DNA of 64,000 nucleotides from Bacillota bacterium (GTDB lineage Bacteria > Bacillota > Clostridia > Acetivibrionales > Acetivibrionaceae), in assembly GCA_023421115.1 (NCBI GenBank), contig JAEZUI010000183.1, forward strand, positions 14,805 through 78,804. Direction: 5' to 3'. The position numbers and the translations under genes are program-made. The notes below the pieces were generated by a model, which was not told the origin of the DNA, made no database searches, and was given only the letters and a program-made list of their open reading frames with translations. Shown here piece after piece: positions 1 through 8,809 of this stretch. Numbering within the stretch: position 1 is the stretch's first letter; every line of letters begins with the position of its first letter.

Positions 1-41
1 TTGCCCAGGAAAGTTTTGCTATGGGGCAAGAAATGGAATGA
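1..41 (+). CDS. 3' end of an upstream gene (partial)
   Basis: An open frame enters from the left edge and encodes the last 12 residues (AQESFAMGQEME) before a TGA at 39-41. The stop overlaps the ATG of the next gene in an ATGA arrangement, so the two are probably translationally coupled. Too little is visible to name it. In SbcCD-type operons the partner before the ATPase is a metallophosphoesterase, which is only a guess here. Confidence 0.6.
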   Translation, partial: AQESFAMGQEME

Positions 42-1489
42 TTCTAATTGAAAAGGTATTAATCGAAAATTTCCAATCCCATGAAAGTACTGAACTTACT
101 TTTAATGACGGGCTTAATGTAATTATCGGACCATCGGATCACGGAAAGTCTGCCGTCATAAGAGCCATAAAATGGGTTTTATATAATGAACCAAGGGGCA
201 ACGAATTTATACGTCAGGGTAGCAATTTTGCTCGGGTTACCCTATGGTTAAATACAGGTTACGCTATAACACGTGAACGTACTCCAAGTAAGAACAGATA
301 TATACTCTCGGATAGCGATGGGAATTCAAATATTTATGAGGGTTTTGGAAATGAAGTTCCCCAGGAAGTTGTCAAAGCGCACGGAATTCCAAAGGTAATT
401 ATGGATACCGACATAAATTCGAGCATTAATATCGGTAATCAGCTTGAAGGTCCATTCCTTATCTCAGAATCTGGAGCTGTACGTGCTAAAGCAATTGGTA
501 GACTTACAGGACTTCATATAATTGATAAATCCATTCGTGACAGTGGGACAGATTTGAGACGCGAGAATCAGACTCGTGACAGGTTTGAAAAGGAACTTGA
601 TGAAGTAAATGAAAAGCTTAAAGAATATGAGTATCTTGATGTACTTGAAGAAAAAATTGAAGCTAGCTCAAAGCTTATAGAAAAAATTGAAAAGGGCTTA
701 GAAAGAATTGCTTCACTGACAAATATAAAGCAAAATCTTAAGGATATTGATGAAAAATATAAGCAAACTGTTTATGAAATTGCAAAACTTGAGAAAATAG
801 AAGAATGCGATATTATTTTAAAAAATATCGAAGTTGATTTTATTAAGTTAAAGTCAATGGATAATCTCAGTAACAGGTTTAGTGACAATTTAACGGCAGT
901 AAAGGAAATGGAAAAAACCCTTTCAATGACCGAGGGTGTAAGCATTTGTATAAGTTTGATCAAACAGGCCGAAGAGAAAGTATATAGATATGAAAAGCTT
1001 CAAAAGGCAAAAAAGGTATTGAAAGATTTAGAAAATGAACTGGCTAATGTTGAAAATATATTAAACAGGACAAAAAATATTCAAATTTCAGATGGTATGA
1101 TTAGTAAAATTGGAGAAAATAATATAAGGGTCATGCAACTTATTGCGATAAAAGAAAAACTTTTAGACTATGACCGAGAAATTGATAAAGTGCATACTAT
1201 GCTAGATAAAAGCATAGATTTAACCGAATCGGATGCTATTATCAGCGAAATTGTAAAAAAAAGTGAAAGACTTGTGAAGCTTGAAGCCATAGGAAACAGA
1301 TTAGCTCCTATATTAAATAATATTATTGATGGAAATAATTATCTTAATAGCAATAATGAAGAGATTGAAAAGAAATTAAAAATATATACGGATTTGTTAA
1401 AAGAAAGTGGCAAGTGTCCGATGTGTAACAGCAAAATCAGTGATGATAAATTGGATGATATTATAAGGCATTATAAGGAGGCTCATTGA
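38..1489 (+). CDS. SbcC/Rad50-like ATPase, N-terminal half with zinc-hook motif
   Basis: A 483-residue protein of the SMC/Rad50 class. The N-terminus has the typical beta-strand opening (ENFQSHESTELTF) and a Walker A motif GPSDHGKSA near residue 32, followed by a long charged coiled coil (about 170-450). The C-terminus carries CPMC (about 462-465), matching the CxxC zinc hook at the apex of Rad50/SbcC coiled coils, and then ends. The returning coiled coil, ABC signature and Walker B are missing, so this is the N-terminal half only. Half-length relatives are known from some phages and Firmicutes. The start overlaps the preceding stop, and the next gene overlaps its end by one base. The likely role is DNA end processing or repair. 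Confidence 0.7.
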   Translation: MILIEKVLIENFQSHESTELTFNDGLNVIIGPSDHGKSAVIRAIKWVLYNEPRGNEFIRQGSNFARVTLWLNTGYAITRERTPSKNRYILSDSDGNSNIYEGFGNEVPQEVVKAHGIPKVIMDTDINSSINIGNQLEGPFLISESGAVRAKAIGRLTGLHIIDKSIRDSGTDLRRENQTRDRFEKELDEVNEKLKEYEYLDVLEEKIEASSKLIEKIEKGLERIASLTNIKQNLKDIDEKYKQTVYEIAKLEKIEECDIILKNIEVDFIKLKSMDNLSNRFSDNLTAVKEMEKTLSMTEGVSICISLIKQAEEKVYRYEKLQKAKKVLKDLENELANVENILNRTKNIQISDGMISKIGENNIRVMQLIAIKEKLLDYDREIDKVHTMLDKSIDLTESDAIISEIVKKSERLVKLEAIGNRLAPILNNIIDGNNYLNSNNEEIEKKLKIYTDLLKESGKCPMCNSKISDDKLDDIIRHYKEAH

Positions 1490-1737
1490 TGGCTATTGAG
1501 TATGAAAAGAAAATCAATCAGATCAAGGAAAATCTTGATAAGGCAAAGAATATGAGAATAAGGGCGGAAGCACGTCTTGAGCAGCTAAACAAACAAAAAG
1601 AAGATATTTTGAGTGAGCTTAAAGAACTTAATGTATCACCTGACGAGCTTGATGTGGAAATAAGCAAACTCAAGAGTGAGATTGAGGATTTGATGGATAG
1701 GGCACAAAGTCTTATTCCGCAAGACTTAATTAAATAA
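1489..1737 (+). CDS. Small coiled-coil protein, partner of the SbcC-like ATPase
   Basis: An 82-residue, heptad-rich, highly charged protein with no recognisable catalytic motif and no membrane segment. The ATG at 1489 lies 7 bases after AAGGAGG (1475-1481) and overlaps the TGA of the upstream ATPase gene by one base, so the two are co-translated. Its predicted coiled coil and position suggest a structural partner of the half-Rad50 protein. I do not recognise a named family. Confidence 0.6.
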   Translation: MAIEYEKKINQIKENLDKAKNMRIRAEARLEQLNKQKEDILSELKELNVSPDELDVEISKLKSEIEDLMDRAQSLIPQDLIK

Positions 1738-1850
1738 GGCAAATTCAAGATTTACTATATAGTTTTAAAGCGAGGAGCCTATAACTGAAGCTTTTAGGTT
1801 GCGGCATCTATAGTACATTATTTTGTATTTTAAAGAGCTTAAAAAAGTAA

Positions 1851-1879
1851 TTGACAATTTAGCTTGGAAAGGCAATAAT
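1851..1879 (+). promoter_or_regulatory. Probable SigA promoter for rimO-pgsA
   Basis: TTGACA (1851-1856), a 17-base spacer and AATAAT (1874-1879) lie in the 290-base gap before rimO, with about 150 bases of untranslated leader. Apart from this, 1738-2027 shows no open frame or convincing hairpin. Confidence 0.5.
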
Positions 1880-2027
1880 GATTAGGAATGACTATTAATT
1901 AAGTTTTTATTAAGTAATATCAAAAAAATTTGATTTAATGGTATTTCGCAAGGATAAATATGAAGTGATTTTTCGTTATTGCTGAGTGGTAAGGTGAAAT
2001 AAATAAATCTAGTTTGAGGTGTATAAC

Positions 2028-3386
2028 TTGAAAAAGAAAATAGGTATTGTTTCGCTTGGATGTCCTAAAAATCTCGTTGATAGTGAAATAATGCTTGGAA
2101 TACTTAAGAAAAAAGATTTTGAGATTACTACCGATGAAAGCGATGCCAATATTATTATTGTTAATACCTGTGGATTTATTGAGACTGCCAGTGAAGAGTC
2201 TATAAATTCAATACTCGAAATGTCGAAGTATAAGAAGCTTAAATGCAGGCTTCTTATTGTGACGGGGTGTTTAGCAGAGCGTTATAAAGAGAATATATTA
2301 AAAGAGATACCGGAAGTAGATGCTGTTATCGGTACCGGAGGGTATGGACATATAGCTGAAGTTATAGACAAGCTGTATAAAGCTGAAGAAGCAATTTCTT
2401 TAGACAAAAGACTGTTTCTTGAGTATGATAACGGGGTGGAGTACCTTAAAGGGGAACGGGTGATTTCTTCAAATAAAGGTTACGCCTATTTAAAGATTGC
2501 AGAAGGTTGTGACAACTGTTGTACCTATTGTGTAATTCCTTCGTTGAGGGGACCTTATACCAGCAGGCAAATGGAAGATATTATAGAAGAGGCTATACAG
2601 TTAGCTAAACAGGGTGTAAGGGAAGTAATACTTGTAGCGCAGGATGTTACCAGGTATGGTGAAGATCTATACAAACAAAAGAAGCTTGTTGAATTAATAA
2701 GGGAAATTGGCAAGATAAGAGAGATTAAATGGATAAGACTTCTTTATTGTTATCCTGAGGAAATTGATGAAAACCTAATAGCAGAAATGGCTAGCAATCC
2801 TAAGATTGTAAAGTATTTGGATATGCCTATTCAGCATGCAAGTGACAAGGTATTAAGTTCTATGGGTAGAAGAGGAACTTTAGAAAACTTGGAAAGTCTC
2901 CTTTCAAAACTAAAGAATAGAATACCGGATATAGTTATCCGAACTACTTTGATTGTGGGTTTTCCGGGAGAAGACGAGAAAGATTTCAGAATTTTATATG
3001 GTTTTGTTAAAAGACACCAATTTGACAGGCTTGGAGTTTTCCCTTATTCAAAAGAAGAGGGAACGCCCGCATACGATATGAAACCTCAGATTAAGAGAAG
3101 TGTAAAAGAGTCAAGATTAAGTGATATAATGCAGTTGCAGAAAGAGATAGTAAAAGAAAAGAATAATGCAAGGTTAAATAAAATATATACTGTACTTGTT
3201 GAAGGTGTTGCAGACGATGGACTTTTTTACACGGGAAGGTCCTATGGAGAAGCCCCGGATATTGACGGATTGATTTACTTTACAAGCAAAGAACCTTTGG
3301 AATTTGGAAACTTTGTAGAGGTCAAGATATTGAATGTTGATGATTATGATTTAATAGGAGAGGTTATAAATGAATCTTCCAAATAA
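2028..3386 (+). CDS. rimO: Ribosomal protein uS12 methylthiotransferase RimO
   Basis: A radical SAM enzyme that adds a methylthio group to a conserved aspartate of ribosomal protein S12. The N-terminal UPF0004 domain begins with KIGIVSLGCPKNLVDSE and holds the three auxiliary-cluster cysteines (SLGCPKN, NTCGF, TGCLAERY). The radical SAM CxxxCxxC is in EGCDNCCTYC, followed by VIPSLRGP, which is characteristic of RimO rather than MiaB. A C-terminal TRAM domain ends the protein. I chose the TTG at 2028 because GAGGTG (2016-2021) sits six bases upstream; a GTG at 2019 lies inside that ribosome binding site. It overlaps pgsA by 17 bases. Confidence 0.95.
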   Translation: MKKKIGIVSLGCPKNLVDSEIMLGILKKKDFEITTDESDANIIIVNTCGFIETASEESINSILEMSKYKKLKCRLLIVTGCLAERYKENILKEIPEVDAVIGTGGYGHIAEVIDKLYKAEEAISLDKRLFLEYDNGVEYLKGERVISSNKGYAYLKIAEGCDNCCTYCVIPSLRGPYTSRQMEDIIEEAIQLAKQGVREVILVAQDVTRYGEDLYKQKKLVELIREIGKIREIKWIRLLYCYPEEIDENLIAEMASNPKIVKYLDMPIQHASDKVLSSMGRRGTLENLESLLSKLKNRIPDIVIRTTLIVGFPGEDEKDFRILYGFVKRHQFDRLGVFPYSKEEGTPAYDMKPQIKRSVKESRLSDIMQLQKEIVKEKNNARLNKIYTVLVEGVADDGLFYTGRSYGEAPDIDGLIYFTSKEPLEFGNFVEVKILNVDDYDLIGEVINESSK

Positions 3387-3987
3387 GCTTACTATACTTA
3401 GAATTTTACTTATACCTATTTTTATGCTTATAATTGTGCCTATTCCTCAGTGGATGGTGGACGCTAGCATTTTGAGCTTTATTAGCCCCCAATTGACGGC
3501 TGTCAATAATTTTATCAATAATTATGGAAATTATGTAGCAGCTTTGATTTTCATAATTGCTTCAAGTACCGATGCGCTTGACGGTTATATTGCAAGAAAG
3601 ACAAAACAGATAACAAAATTTGGTAAGTTCTTAGATCCTATTGCCGACAAGCTCTTAGTTACGGCAGCATTAATTGCTTTAGTGGAAAGGGGCGACCTTT
3701 CAACTTGGGTTGCAGTGATTATTATTGGTCGTGAGTTTATGATAACCGGATTAAGACTTGTTGCTGCAAGTGAAGGAATAGTTATAGCTGCAAGCAGTTG
3801 GGGAAAAATTAAGACAATAACTCAGATGGTTGCAATAATTGCAATGCTTTTCAAGAATTATCCAATTAGGTGGCTATTTGATTTCCCCTTTGATGGAGTC
3901 ATCATGTTTTTAGCCGTTATTGCCACAATTTATTCAGCTTATGATTATATTGTAAAGAACGGAAAAGTTATAGATCATAATTCTTAA
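3370..3987 (+). CDS. pgsA: CDP-diacylglycerol-glycerol-3-phosphate 3-phosphatidyltransferase
   Basis: An integral membrane enzyme making phosphatidylglycerol phosphate, the first committed step to phosphatidylglycerol and cardiolipin. The CDP-alcohol phosphatidyltransferase signature is intact (DALDGYIARKT, then GKFLDPIADK, about residues 68-97), with the metal-binding aspartates present. Several hydrophobic helices are visible, and the length of 205 residues is slightly above the usual 180-195 because of an extended loop after the first helix. An AGGAGAG ribosome binding site lies inside the end of rimO. It is followed by a strong terminator. Confidence 0.95.
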   Translation: MNLPNKLTILRILLIPIFMLIIVPIPQWMVDASILSFISPQLTAVNNFINNYGNYVAALIFIIASSTDALDGYIARKTKQITKFGKFLDPIADKLLVTAALIALVERGDLSTWVAVIIIGREFMITGLRLVAASEGIVIAASSWGKIKTITQMVAIIAMLFKNYPIRWLFDFPFDGVIMFLAVIATIYSAYDYIVKNGKVIDHNS

Positions 3988-3997
3988 GTTTTTATAG

Positions 3998-4036
3998 AAA
4001 ACACACCACGGAATAAATGTGGTGTGTTTTTTTTAT
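3998..4036 (+). terminator. Rho-independent terminator after pgsA
   Basis: A perfect stem (AAACACACCAC pairing with GTGGTGTGTTT) around a 9-base loop, followed by a run of T. It ends the rimO-pgsA unit. Confidence 0.9.
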
Positions 4037-4061
4037 TTTAAAAAATAATTCTCTAAATATA

Positions 4062-4090
4062 TTGCATATGTGAAAAATATATTATATACT
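4062..4090 (+). promoter_or_regulatory. SigA promoter for fapR
   Basis: TTGCAT (4062-4067), a 17-base spacer and TATACT (4085-4090). The predicted transcription start near 4097 lies just before the FapR operator, an arrangement suited to repression of initiation. Confidence 0.65.
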
Positions 4091-4103
4091 TTTATAAGCA
4101 GAG

Positions 4104-4122
4104 ATTAGTACCAGGTAATAAT
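4104..4122 (+). promoter_or_regulatory. FapR operator
   Basis: ATTAGTACCAGGTAATAAT is a near-perfect match to the Bacillus FapR inverted-repeat operator (ATTAGTACCTGGTACTAAT as I recall it). It lies directly downstream of the predicted start of transcription and about 115 bases before fapR, implying autoregulation relieved by malonyl-CoA. I saw no second copy before plsX, fabH, acpP or fabF. Confidence 0.8.
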
Positions 4123-4238
4123 TAAGAAGATATTGCATATAATAATATAGAATTTGAAATGCTTAAGGATAGTGACAAGTGGAAGACGATGTATTTAGGA
4201 GGTAAATATTTTATCACAGGAAATAAAGAGGTGAATTG

Positions 4239-4805
4239 ATGAGTAGGTCATCAGTCATGAAAAAGGAACGGCAGTCTATACTTTTAGAAAAATTGAAGCA
4301 AGATCCCTTTCTTACAGATGAAGAATTATCGGAGATATTTAGTGTAAGTATACCAACCATTAGATTGGATAGACTTGAATTAGGTATTCCAGAGCTTAGA
4401 GAGAGGATAAAGAATGTTGCAGAAGAAAATTACACCAAGGTTAAGTCCATTCAAAGCAGAGATATAGTTGGGGAACTTGTGGATTTGTCCCTTGGCAAAA
4501 GTGGAATATCCATATTGGAAACCAATGAAAAGATGGCTTTTGAAAAGTTGAAAGTTATTCAAGGACAATATATTTACTCTATGGCAGAGTCGCTTGCTAT
4601 TGCAGTTATAGATGCACATGTAGCCCTTGTAGGTGTTGCAAACATAAAATATAAAACACCGGTATATGCAGGAAGTAAATTAGTTGCGAGAGCTGAAGTT
4701 AAAAAAACTTATGACAATAAATATATAGTTTGGGTAAAGATTACTGAGAAGCAGGTCGAAGTGTTCCGGGGGAAATATATACTGGTATCCCTTGAAAAAA
4801 TATAA
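4239..4805 (+). CDS. fapR: Transcription factor FapR (fatty acid and phospholipid regulator)
   Basis: A 188-residue repressor of fatty-acid and phospholipid genes that is released by malonyl-CoA. The N-terminal third is a helix-turn-helix (DPFLTDEELSEIFSVSIPTIRLDRLELGIPE within it), followed by the linker helix and a hotdog-fold effector domain (about 95-188, including VGVANIKYKTPVYAG). The ATG at 4239 follows AGAGGTG by five bases; the TTG just before it is less likely. It heads the plsX-fab cluster, and its own operator lies upstream. rpmF and yceD, often found next to fapR-plsX, are absent. Confidence 0.93.
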   Translation: MSRSSVMKKERQSILLEKLKQDPFLTDEELSEIFSVSIPTIRLDRLELGIPELRERIKNVAEENYTKVKSIQSRDIVGELVDLSLGKSGISILETNEKMAFEKLKVIQGQYIYSMAESLAIAVIDAHVALVGVANIKYKTPVYAGSKLVARAEVKKTYDNKYIVWVKITEKQVEVFRGKYILVSLEKI

Positions 4806-4821
4806 AAGACATAGTATTTTA

Positions 4822-4928
4822 TTAAGGTGATTCCAAAAAAATAACTGGTCAATAGGTTTTTCAAAAAAGTTGATTTTAATAGATTAGAACTATATATATT
4901 GACTAATGAATTTTTTTGAAACACCTAA
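4822..4928. repeat. Dispersed repeat element, copy 1 (107 bp)
   Basis: It starts TTAAGGTGATTCC and ends TTTGAAACACCTAA. About 30 bases at each end form an imperfect inverted repeat, each with an A-rich block and a GTCAAT/ATTGAC inner edge. The same ends recur throughout the window. It lies between fapR and plsX. Confidence 0.75.
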
Positions 4929-4975
4929 GGTGATTTGATAAAATAAGGTAATTGGTATTGTAGGAGTGAATATTC

Positions 4976-5995
4976 TTGAATATATTGGTAGATGCTATGG
5001 GTGGAGACAATGCACCTCAAGATATTGTCAATGGTTGTGTGGAGGCGATTAAGCAAGCGCAAGGATTTGATGTGACATTGATTGGAGACAAGAAAAAGAT
5101 TGAGGAAATACTTGGAGATAAAAACTTTTTCAACTCTAGAATAAAGGTTCATCATGCTTCGGAAGTAGTTTGTGTGGAGGATTCTCCTACTAAAGCTATA
5201 AAAACCAAAAAAGATTCATCTATGGTTGTAGGGTTTGATTTTCTAAAAGAGAAAAAAGGGGATATATTTATTTCCTGCGGTAACAGCGGTGCGTTGATGA
5301 CAGGTGCATTGCTCATACTAGGGAGGATTAAAGGTGTGGATAGGCCTGCCTTTCCTGCAATAATACCTACAAAGACTGGAAAGTGCATACTTGTTGATGC
5401 AGGATTAAACACGGTGTGTAAGCCAATCAATTATCAGCAGTTCGGTATTATGGGATCAATATTTATGAAAGAGATGTTTAACATTGAAAATCCTAAAGTT
5501 GGATTGTTAAACGTTGGTTCGGAAGAAGGCAAAGGTAACGAAATAATAAAGCAGTCCTATAGCTTGCTTGAAAAATCGGATGTTAATTTTATAGGAAACA
5601 TTGAAGGAAATGATATTTTTAAAGGTAAGGCTGACGTTGTAGTATGTGATGGCTTTGTCGGAAATGTGACATTAAAAACCATAGAAGGTGCCGGATCTTT
5701 CATGATGAGTATGATTAAGGGAGTTCTCTTAAAAAATATAAAAACAAAAATAGGAGCAATGCTTATTAAAAGTGATATGAAAGAATTCAAAAAGGTACTT
5801 GATCCAGATGAACAAGGCGGAGCTTTGATAATTGGAGTAAATGGATTAGTGTTAAAGAGCCATGGCAATTCAAACGTGAAGACAATAAAGAATGTAATTT
5901 TGAAAGCATATATATTGGGAAAAACTAAAATTGTAGAGACGATTTCGAAGGAGTTTTCAAATTTGGAGGTGGATGATATTGAACAAGAATTGTAG
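4976..5995 (+). CDS. plsX: Phosphate acyltransferase PlsX
   Basis: Converts acyl-ACP and phosphate to acyl-phosphate, the acyl donor for PlsY in phospholipid synthesis. The N-terminus NILVDAMGGDNAPQDIV and the segments CGNSGALMTGA and NVGSEEGKGNE are typical of the family, and the 339-residue length is normal. It starts at TTG, with AGGAGTG (4962-4968) seven bases upstream. The fabH start lies inside its 3' end, so the genes are coupled. FapR control is likely if transcription continues from the fapR promoter. Confidence 0.95.
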   Translation: MNILVDAMGGDNAPQDIVNGCVEAIKQAQGFDVTLIGDKKKIEEILGDKNFFNSRIKVHHASEVVCVEDSPTKAIKTKKDSSMVVGFDFLKEKKGDIFISCGNSGALMTGALLILGRIKGVDRPAFPAIIPTKTGKCILVDAGLNTVCKPINYQQFGIMGSIFMKEMFNIENPKVGLLNVGSEEGKGNEIIKQSYSLLEKSDVNFIGNIEGNDIFKGKADVVVCDGFVGNVTLKTIEGAGSFMMSMIKGVLLKNIKTKIGAMLIKSDMKEFKKVLDPDEQGGALIIGVNGLVLKSHGNSNVKTIKNVILKAYILGKTKIVETISKEFSNLEVDDIEQEL

Positions 5996-6974
5996 TTATG
6001 GAATATTAGGGATTGGAAGTTGTTTACCTGAGAAGATTTTAACAAATCAAGATTGGGAAAAGATGGTGGATACCACCGATGAGTGGATTACTAAGAGAAC
6101 CGGTATTTCAGAAAGAAGAATACTAGAAAAAAATGAGCCGGCGTATGAACTTGGAATAAATGCAGCTAAGATGGCATTGGAAGATGCAGGGCTTACAGCG
6201 GAAGATTTGGATTTGATTATCGTTACAACCGAGACCCCCGATTACCTCTCGCCCTCAATGTCCTGTCTGATTCAGAATGGTATTGGGGCTAAGAAGGCAG
6301 CTGCTTTTGATCTTAATGCGGCATGCTCCGGTTTTATATATGGCATGACTGTTTCCGGACAGTTTATAAAGACAGGATTTTACAAGCATATTTTGGTGAT
6401 TGGTTGTGAAGGCTTGACAAAAGCTTTGGATTGGAAAGACAGAAATACTTGCGTCCTATTTGGTGATGGTGCAGGAGCGGCAGTATTAGGCCCGGTTCAA
6501 GAAGGATATGGAGTTCTTCATTCATGTGTTGGAGCAGTTGGGGAATTAGGTCACAATATAACCATTCCCTGTTGTTATATAAGTGAAGAGGACATTGCAA
6601 AAAGATCTTCTGAAGATAAAAGAGTCTTATGGATGGATGGTAGTGAAGTGTTCAAATTTGCAGTAAAGATAATGGATTATGCTACTAAAAAAGTTTTAGA
6701 TGACATTGGGATGAGTTTGGAGGATATTAAGCTGGTTGTTCCTCATCAGGCCAATATCAGAATTTTGGAGGGTGCAACGAAAAGACTTGGAATTAGTAGC
6801 GAAAAAGTTTTTTCAAATCTTCATAAATATGGAAATATTTCATCAGCTTCAATTCCGGTAGGTTTAAATGAAGCATACAGAGAAGGCAGATTTGCTAAAG
6901 GAGACAATTTGGTTTTGGTTGGTTTTGGTGGGGGCTTGACCTGGGGATCTGCGGTCATAAAGTGGAGTAAGTAA
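5979..6974 (+). CDS. fabH: 3-oxoacyl-ACP synthase III (FabH)
   Basis: Initiates type II fatty-acid synthesis by condensing an acyl-CoA with malonyl-ACP. The Cys-His-Asn triad is visible in NAACSGFIYG, VVPHQANIRI and KYGNISSASIP. The TTG at 5979 is preferred because GGAGGTGG (5965-5972) is 6-8 bases upstream; the ATG at 5973 touches that ribosome binding site. The gene overlaps the end of plsX by 17 bases. The length (331 residues) is normal. In many Clostridia fabK follows, but here fabD does. Confidence 0.94.
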   Translation: MNKNCSYGILGIGSCLPEKILTNQDWEKMVDTTDEWITKRTGISERRILEKNEPAYELGINAAKMALEDAGLTAEDLDLIIVTTETPDYLSPSMSCLIQNGIGAKKAAAFDLNAACSGFIYGMTVSGQFIKTGFYKHILVIGCEGLTKALDWKDRNTCVLFGDGAGAAVLGPVQEGYGVLHSCVGAVGELGHNITIPCCYISEEDIAKRSSEDKRVLWMDGSEVFKFAVKIMDYATKKVLDDIGMSLEDIKLVVPHQANIRILEGATKRLGISSEKVFSNLHKYGNISSASIPVGLNEAYREGRFAKGDNLVLVGFGGGLTWGSAVIKWSK

Positions 6975-6997
6975 TATTAAAAAATGGAGGTAGCATT

Positions 6998-7936
6998 ATG
7001 GGAAAGCTGGCATTTTTATTTTCGGGTCAAGGTGCTCAGTATGTTGGAATGGGAAAGGAAATAGCACAACATTATAAGTCTTCCGATTCTATTTTTAATC
7101 AGGCATCAGAAGTTTTAGGCTTTGATATAAAGAAAATGATTTTTGAAAGTGATGATGAAACATTAAAAATAACTGAAAATACTCAGCCTTGTATAGTAAC
7201 AACAAGTATAGCGTGCCTTCAGCCACTATTGGAAAAAGGCATCAAACCCGATGTTGTTGCAGGCTTAAGTCTTGGTGAGTATTCTGCACATGTAGCATCA
7301 GGGACTATGTCAATTGGCGATGCGGTTGCTCTTGTGAGGAAAAGAGGAAAATATATGCAGGAAGCTGTTCCGGTTGGAGTGGGAGCAATGGCTGCAATTC
7401 TTGGCTTGGAAAATGAAAAGGTAATGGAATGTTGTAAAGAAGCATCTTCTATTGGAATTGTTGAACCGGCAAACTTCAATTGTCCGGGTCAGGTAGTTGT
7501 AGCAGGAGAAGTGAAGGCAGTTGAAAAAGCAATGGAAATTGCAAAAGAAGCGGGAGCTAAAAGGGCCATGCTGCTTCCTGTTAGTGCTCCATTCCACTGC
7601 AGTTTATTAAAACCTGCAGGTGAGAAGCTCTCAGCGGAGCTTGAAAAAATTGAGCTTAACGATATGAATATTCCTGTAGTAACAAATGTAACTGCCGAAT
7701 ATATTTTAGATAAGTCTAAAGTTAAGGATTTACTTATAAGACAGGTTAGCAGTCCGGTACATTTTGAGGAATCGGTTAGAAAAATGATAGATGACGGCGT
7801 CGATACATTCGTGGAAATCGGACCGGGAAAGACTTTAATAGGATTTGTTAAAAAAATAAATAAAGAAGTAAGGACTTTAAACATTGAAGATTTAGAGTCT
7901 TTAAATAACACACTTAAAGAACTTGGCAGTCTGTAG
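6998..7936 (+). CDS. fabD: Malonyl-CoA-ACP transacylase (FabD)
   Basis: Loads malonyl onto acyl carrier protein. Visible motifs are FLFSGQGAQYVGMGKE at the N-terminus, the nucleophile elbow GLSLGEYSA (Ser near residue 90), the catalytic His in SAPFHCSLL, and FVEIGPGKTL near the end. It has 312 residues. A GGAGGT ribosome binding site precedes the ATG. It lies between fabH and fabG in the same direction. Confidence 0.95.
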   Translation: MGKLAFLFSGQGAQYVGMGKEIAQHYKSSDSIFNQASEVLGFDIKKMIFESDDETLKITENTQPCIVTTSIACLQPLLEKGIKPDVVAGLSLGEYSAHVASGTMSIGDAVALVRKRGKYMQEAVPVGVGAMAAILGLENEKVMECCKEASSIGIVEPANFNCPGQVVVAGEVKAVEKAMEIAKEAGAKRAMLLPVSAPFHCSLLKPAGEKLSAELEKIELNDMNIPVVTNVTAEYILDKSKVKDLLIRQVSSPVHFEESVRKMIDDGVDTFVEIGPGKTLIGFVKKINKEVRTLNIEDLESLNNTLKELGSL

Positions 7937-7969
7937 TAATGTTATCGCGTTTAATAAGGAGTGAATAGT

Positions 7970-8713
7970 ATGCAATTAAAGGGGAAAACTGCAATTATAA
8001 CAGGCTCAAGCAGAGGCATTGGAAAGGCAATTGCATTTAAACTCGGAAAAATGGGTGCTAATATAGTATTAAACGGCAGTTCGGCTTCCGAAGCCCTTAA
8101 CAAAGCTGAAACGGAACTAAAGGAAGCTGGTATAAATGTTATTGCTACCGTAGGTGATGTAAGAAAGCTTGAAGATGTTGAAGCTATGTTTAAGGCAGTT
8201 GAGGAGGCATTTGGAAAGGTAGATATTCTTGTTAACAATGCAGGAATAACACGAGATAAGCTTATCATGAGGATGTCTGAGAGTGATTGGGACGATGTTC
8301 TCGATATAAATTTAAAAGGTGCTTTTTTATGCACTAAAGTTGCTTCGAAAATAATGATGAAACAAAAAAACGGTAAGATTATAAATGTTACTTCGGTTAT
8401 TGGTGTGATGGGAAATCCAAGCCAGACAAACTACGCAGCTTCAAAGGCAGGCTTAATTGGTCTTACTAAGGCTACAGCGAAAGAACTAGCTTCAAGGGGA
8501 ATTAATTGTAATGCAGTAGCTCCGGGATTGATTGCAACTGAAATGACAGATGTATTGCCTGAGAACGTTAAGGAGAATTATTTAAATAGCATTCCGCAAA
8601 AAAGGTATGGGACGCCTGAAGATGTGGCTAATGTTGTTTGTTTTCTCGTTTCGGAAGAAGCAAATTATATAACAGGTCAAGTAATACATATTGACGGCGG
8701 TTTAGTTATGTAA
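7970..8713 (+). CDS. fabG: 3-oxoacyl-ACP reductase (FabG)
   Basis: An NADPH-dependent short-chain dehydrogenase for the first reduction step of elongation. It shows TGSSRGIGKA (cofactor), NNAG, the Ser in NVTSVIG and YxxxK in YAASK. The start is the ATG at 7970, six bases after AAGGAGTGA; an in-frame GTG at 7961 lies within that site. 247 residues. Confidence 0.95.
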   Translation: MQLKGKTAIITGSSRGIGKAIAFKLGKMGANIVLNGSSASEALNKAETELKEAGINVIATVGDVRKLEDVEAMFKAVEEAFGKVDILVNNAGITRDKLIMRMSESDWDDVLDINLKGAFLCTKVASKIMMKQKNGKIINVTSVIGVMGNPSQTNYAASKAGLIGLTKATAKELASRGINCNAVAPGLIATEMTDVLPENVKENYLNSIPQKRYGTPEDVANVVCFLVSEEANYITGQVIHIDGGLVM

Positions 8714-8809
8714 TAATATCTTAATGTAACACTATGTGGTTTTACATTATAGTTTTACATTTGAAGTTTATATTTACCAAAAACCCCCTGTGGAAGGAGG
8801 TGAACAATA

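Noticed and set aside
4159..4239. A 26-codon open frame (MLKDSDKWKTMYLGGKYFIT...) ending in the TGA that overlaps the fapR start
   Set aside because: No ribosome binding site before its ATG and no recognisable similarity; it is most likely untranslated leader, though the overlap with fapR is suggestive.
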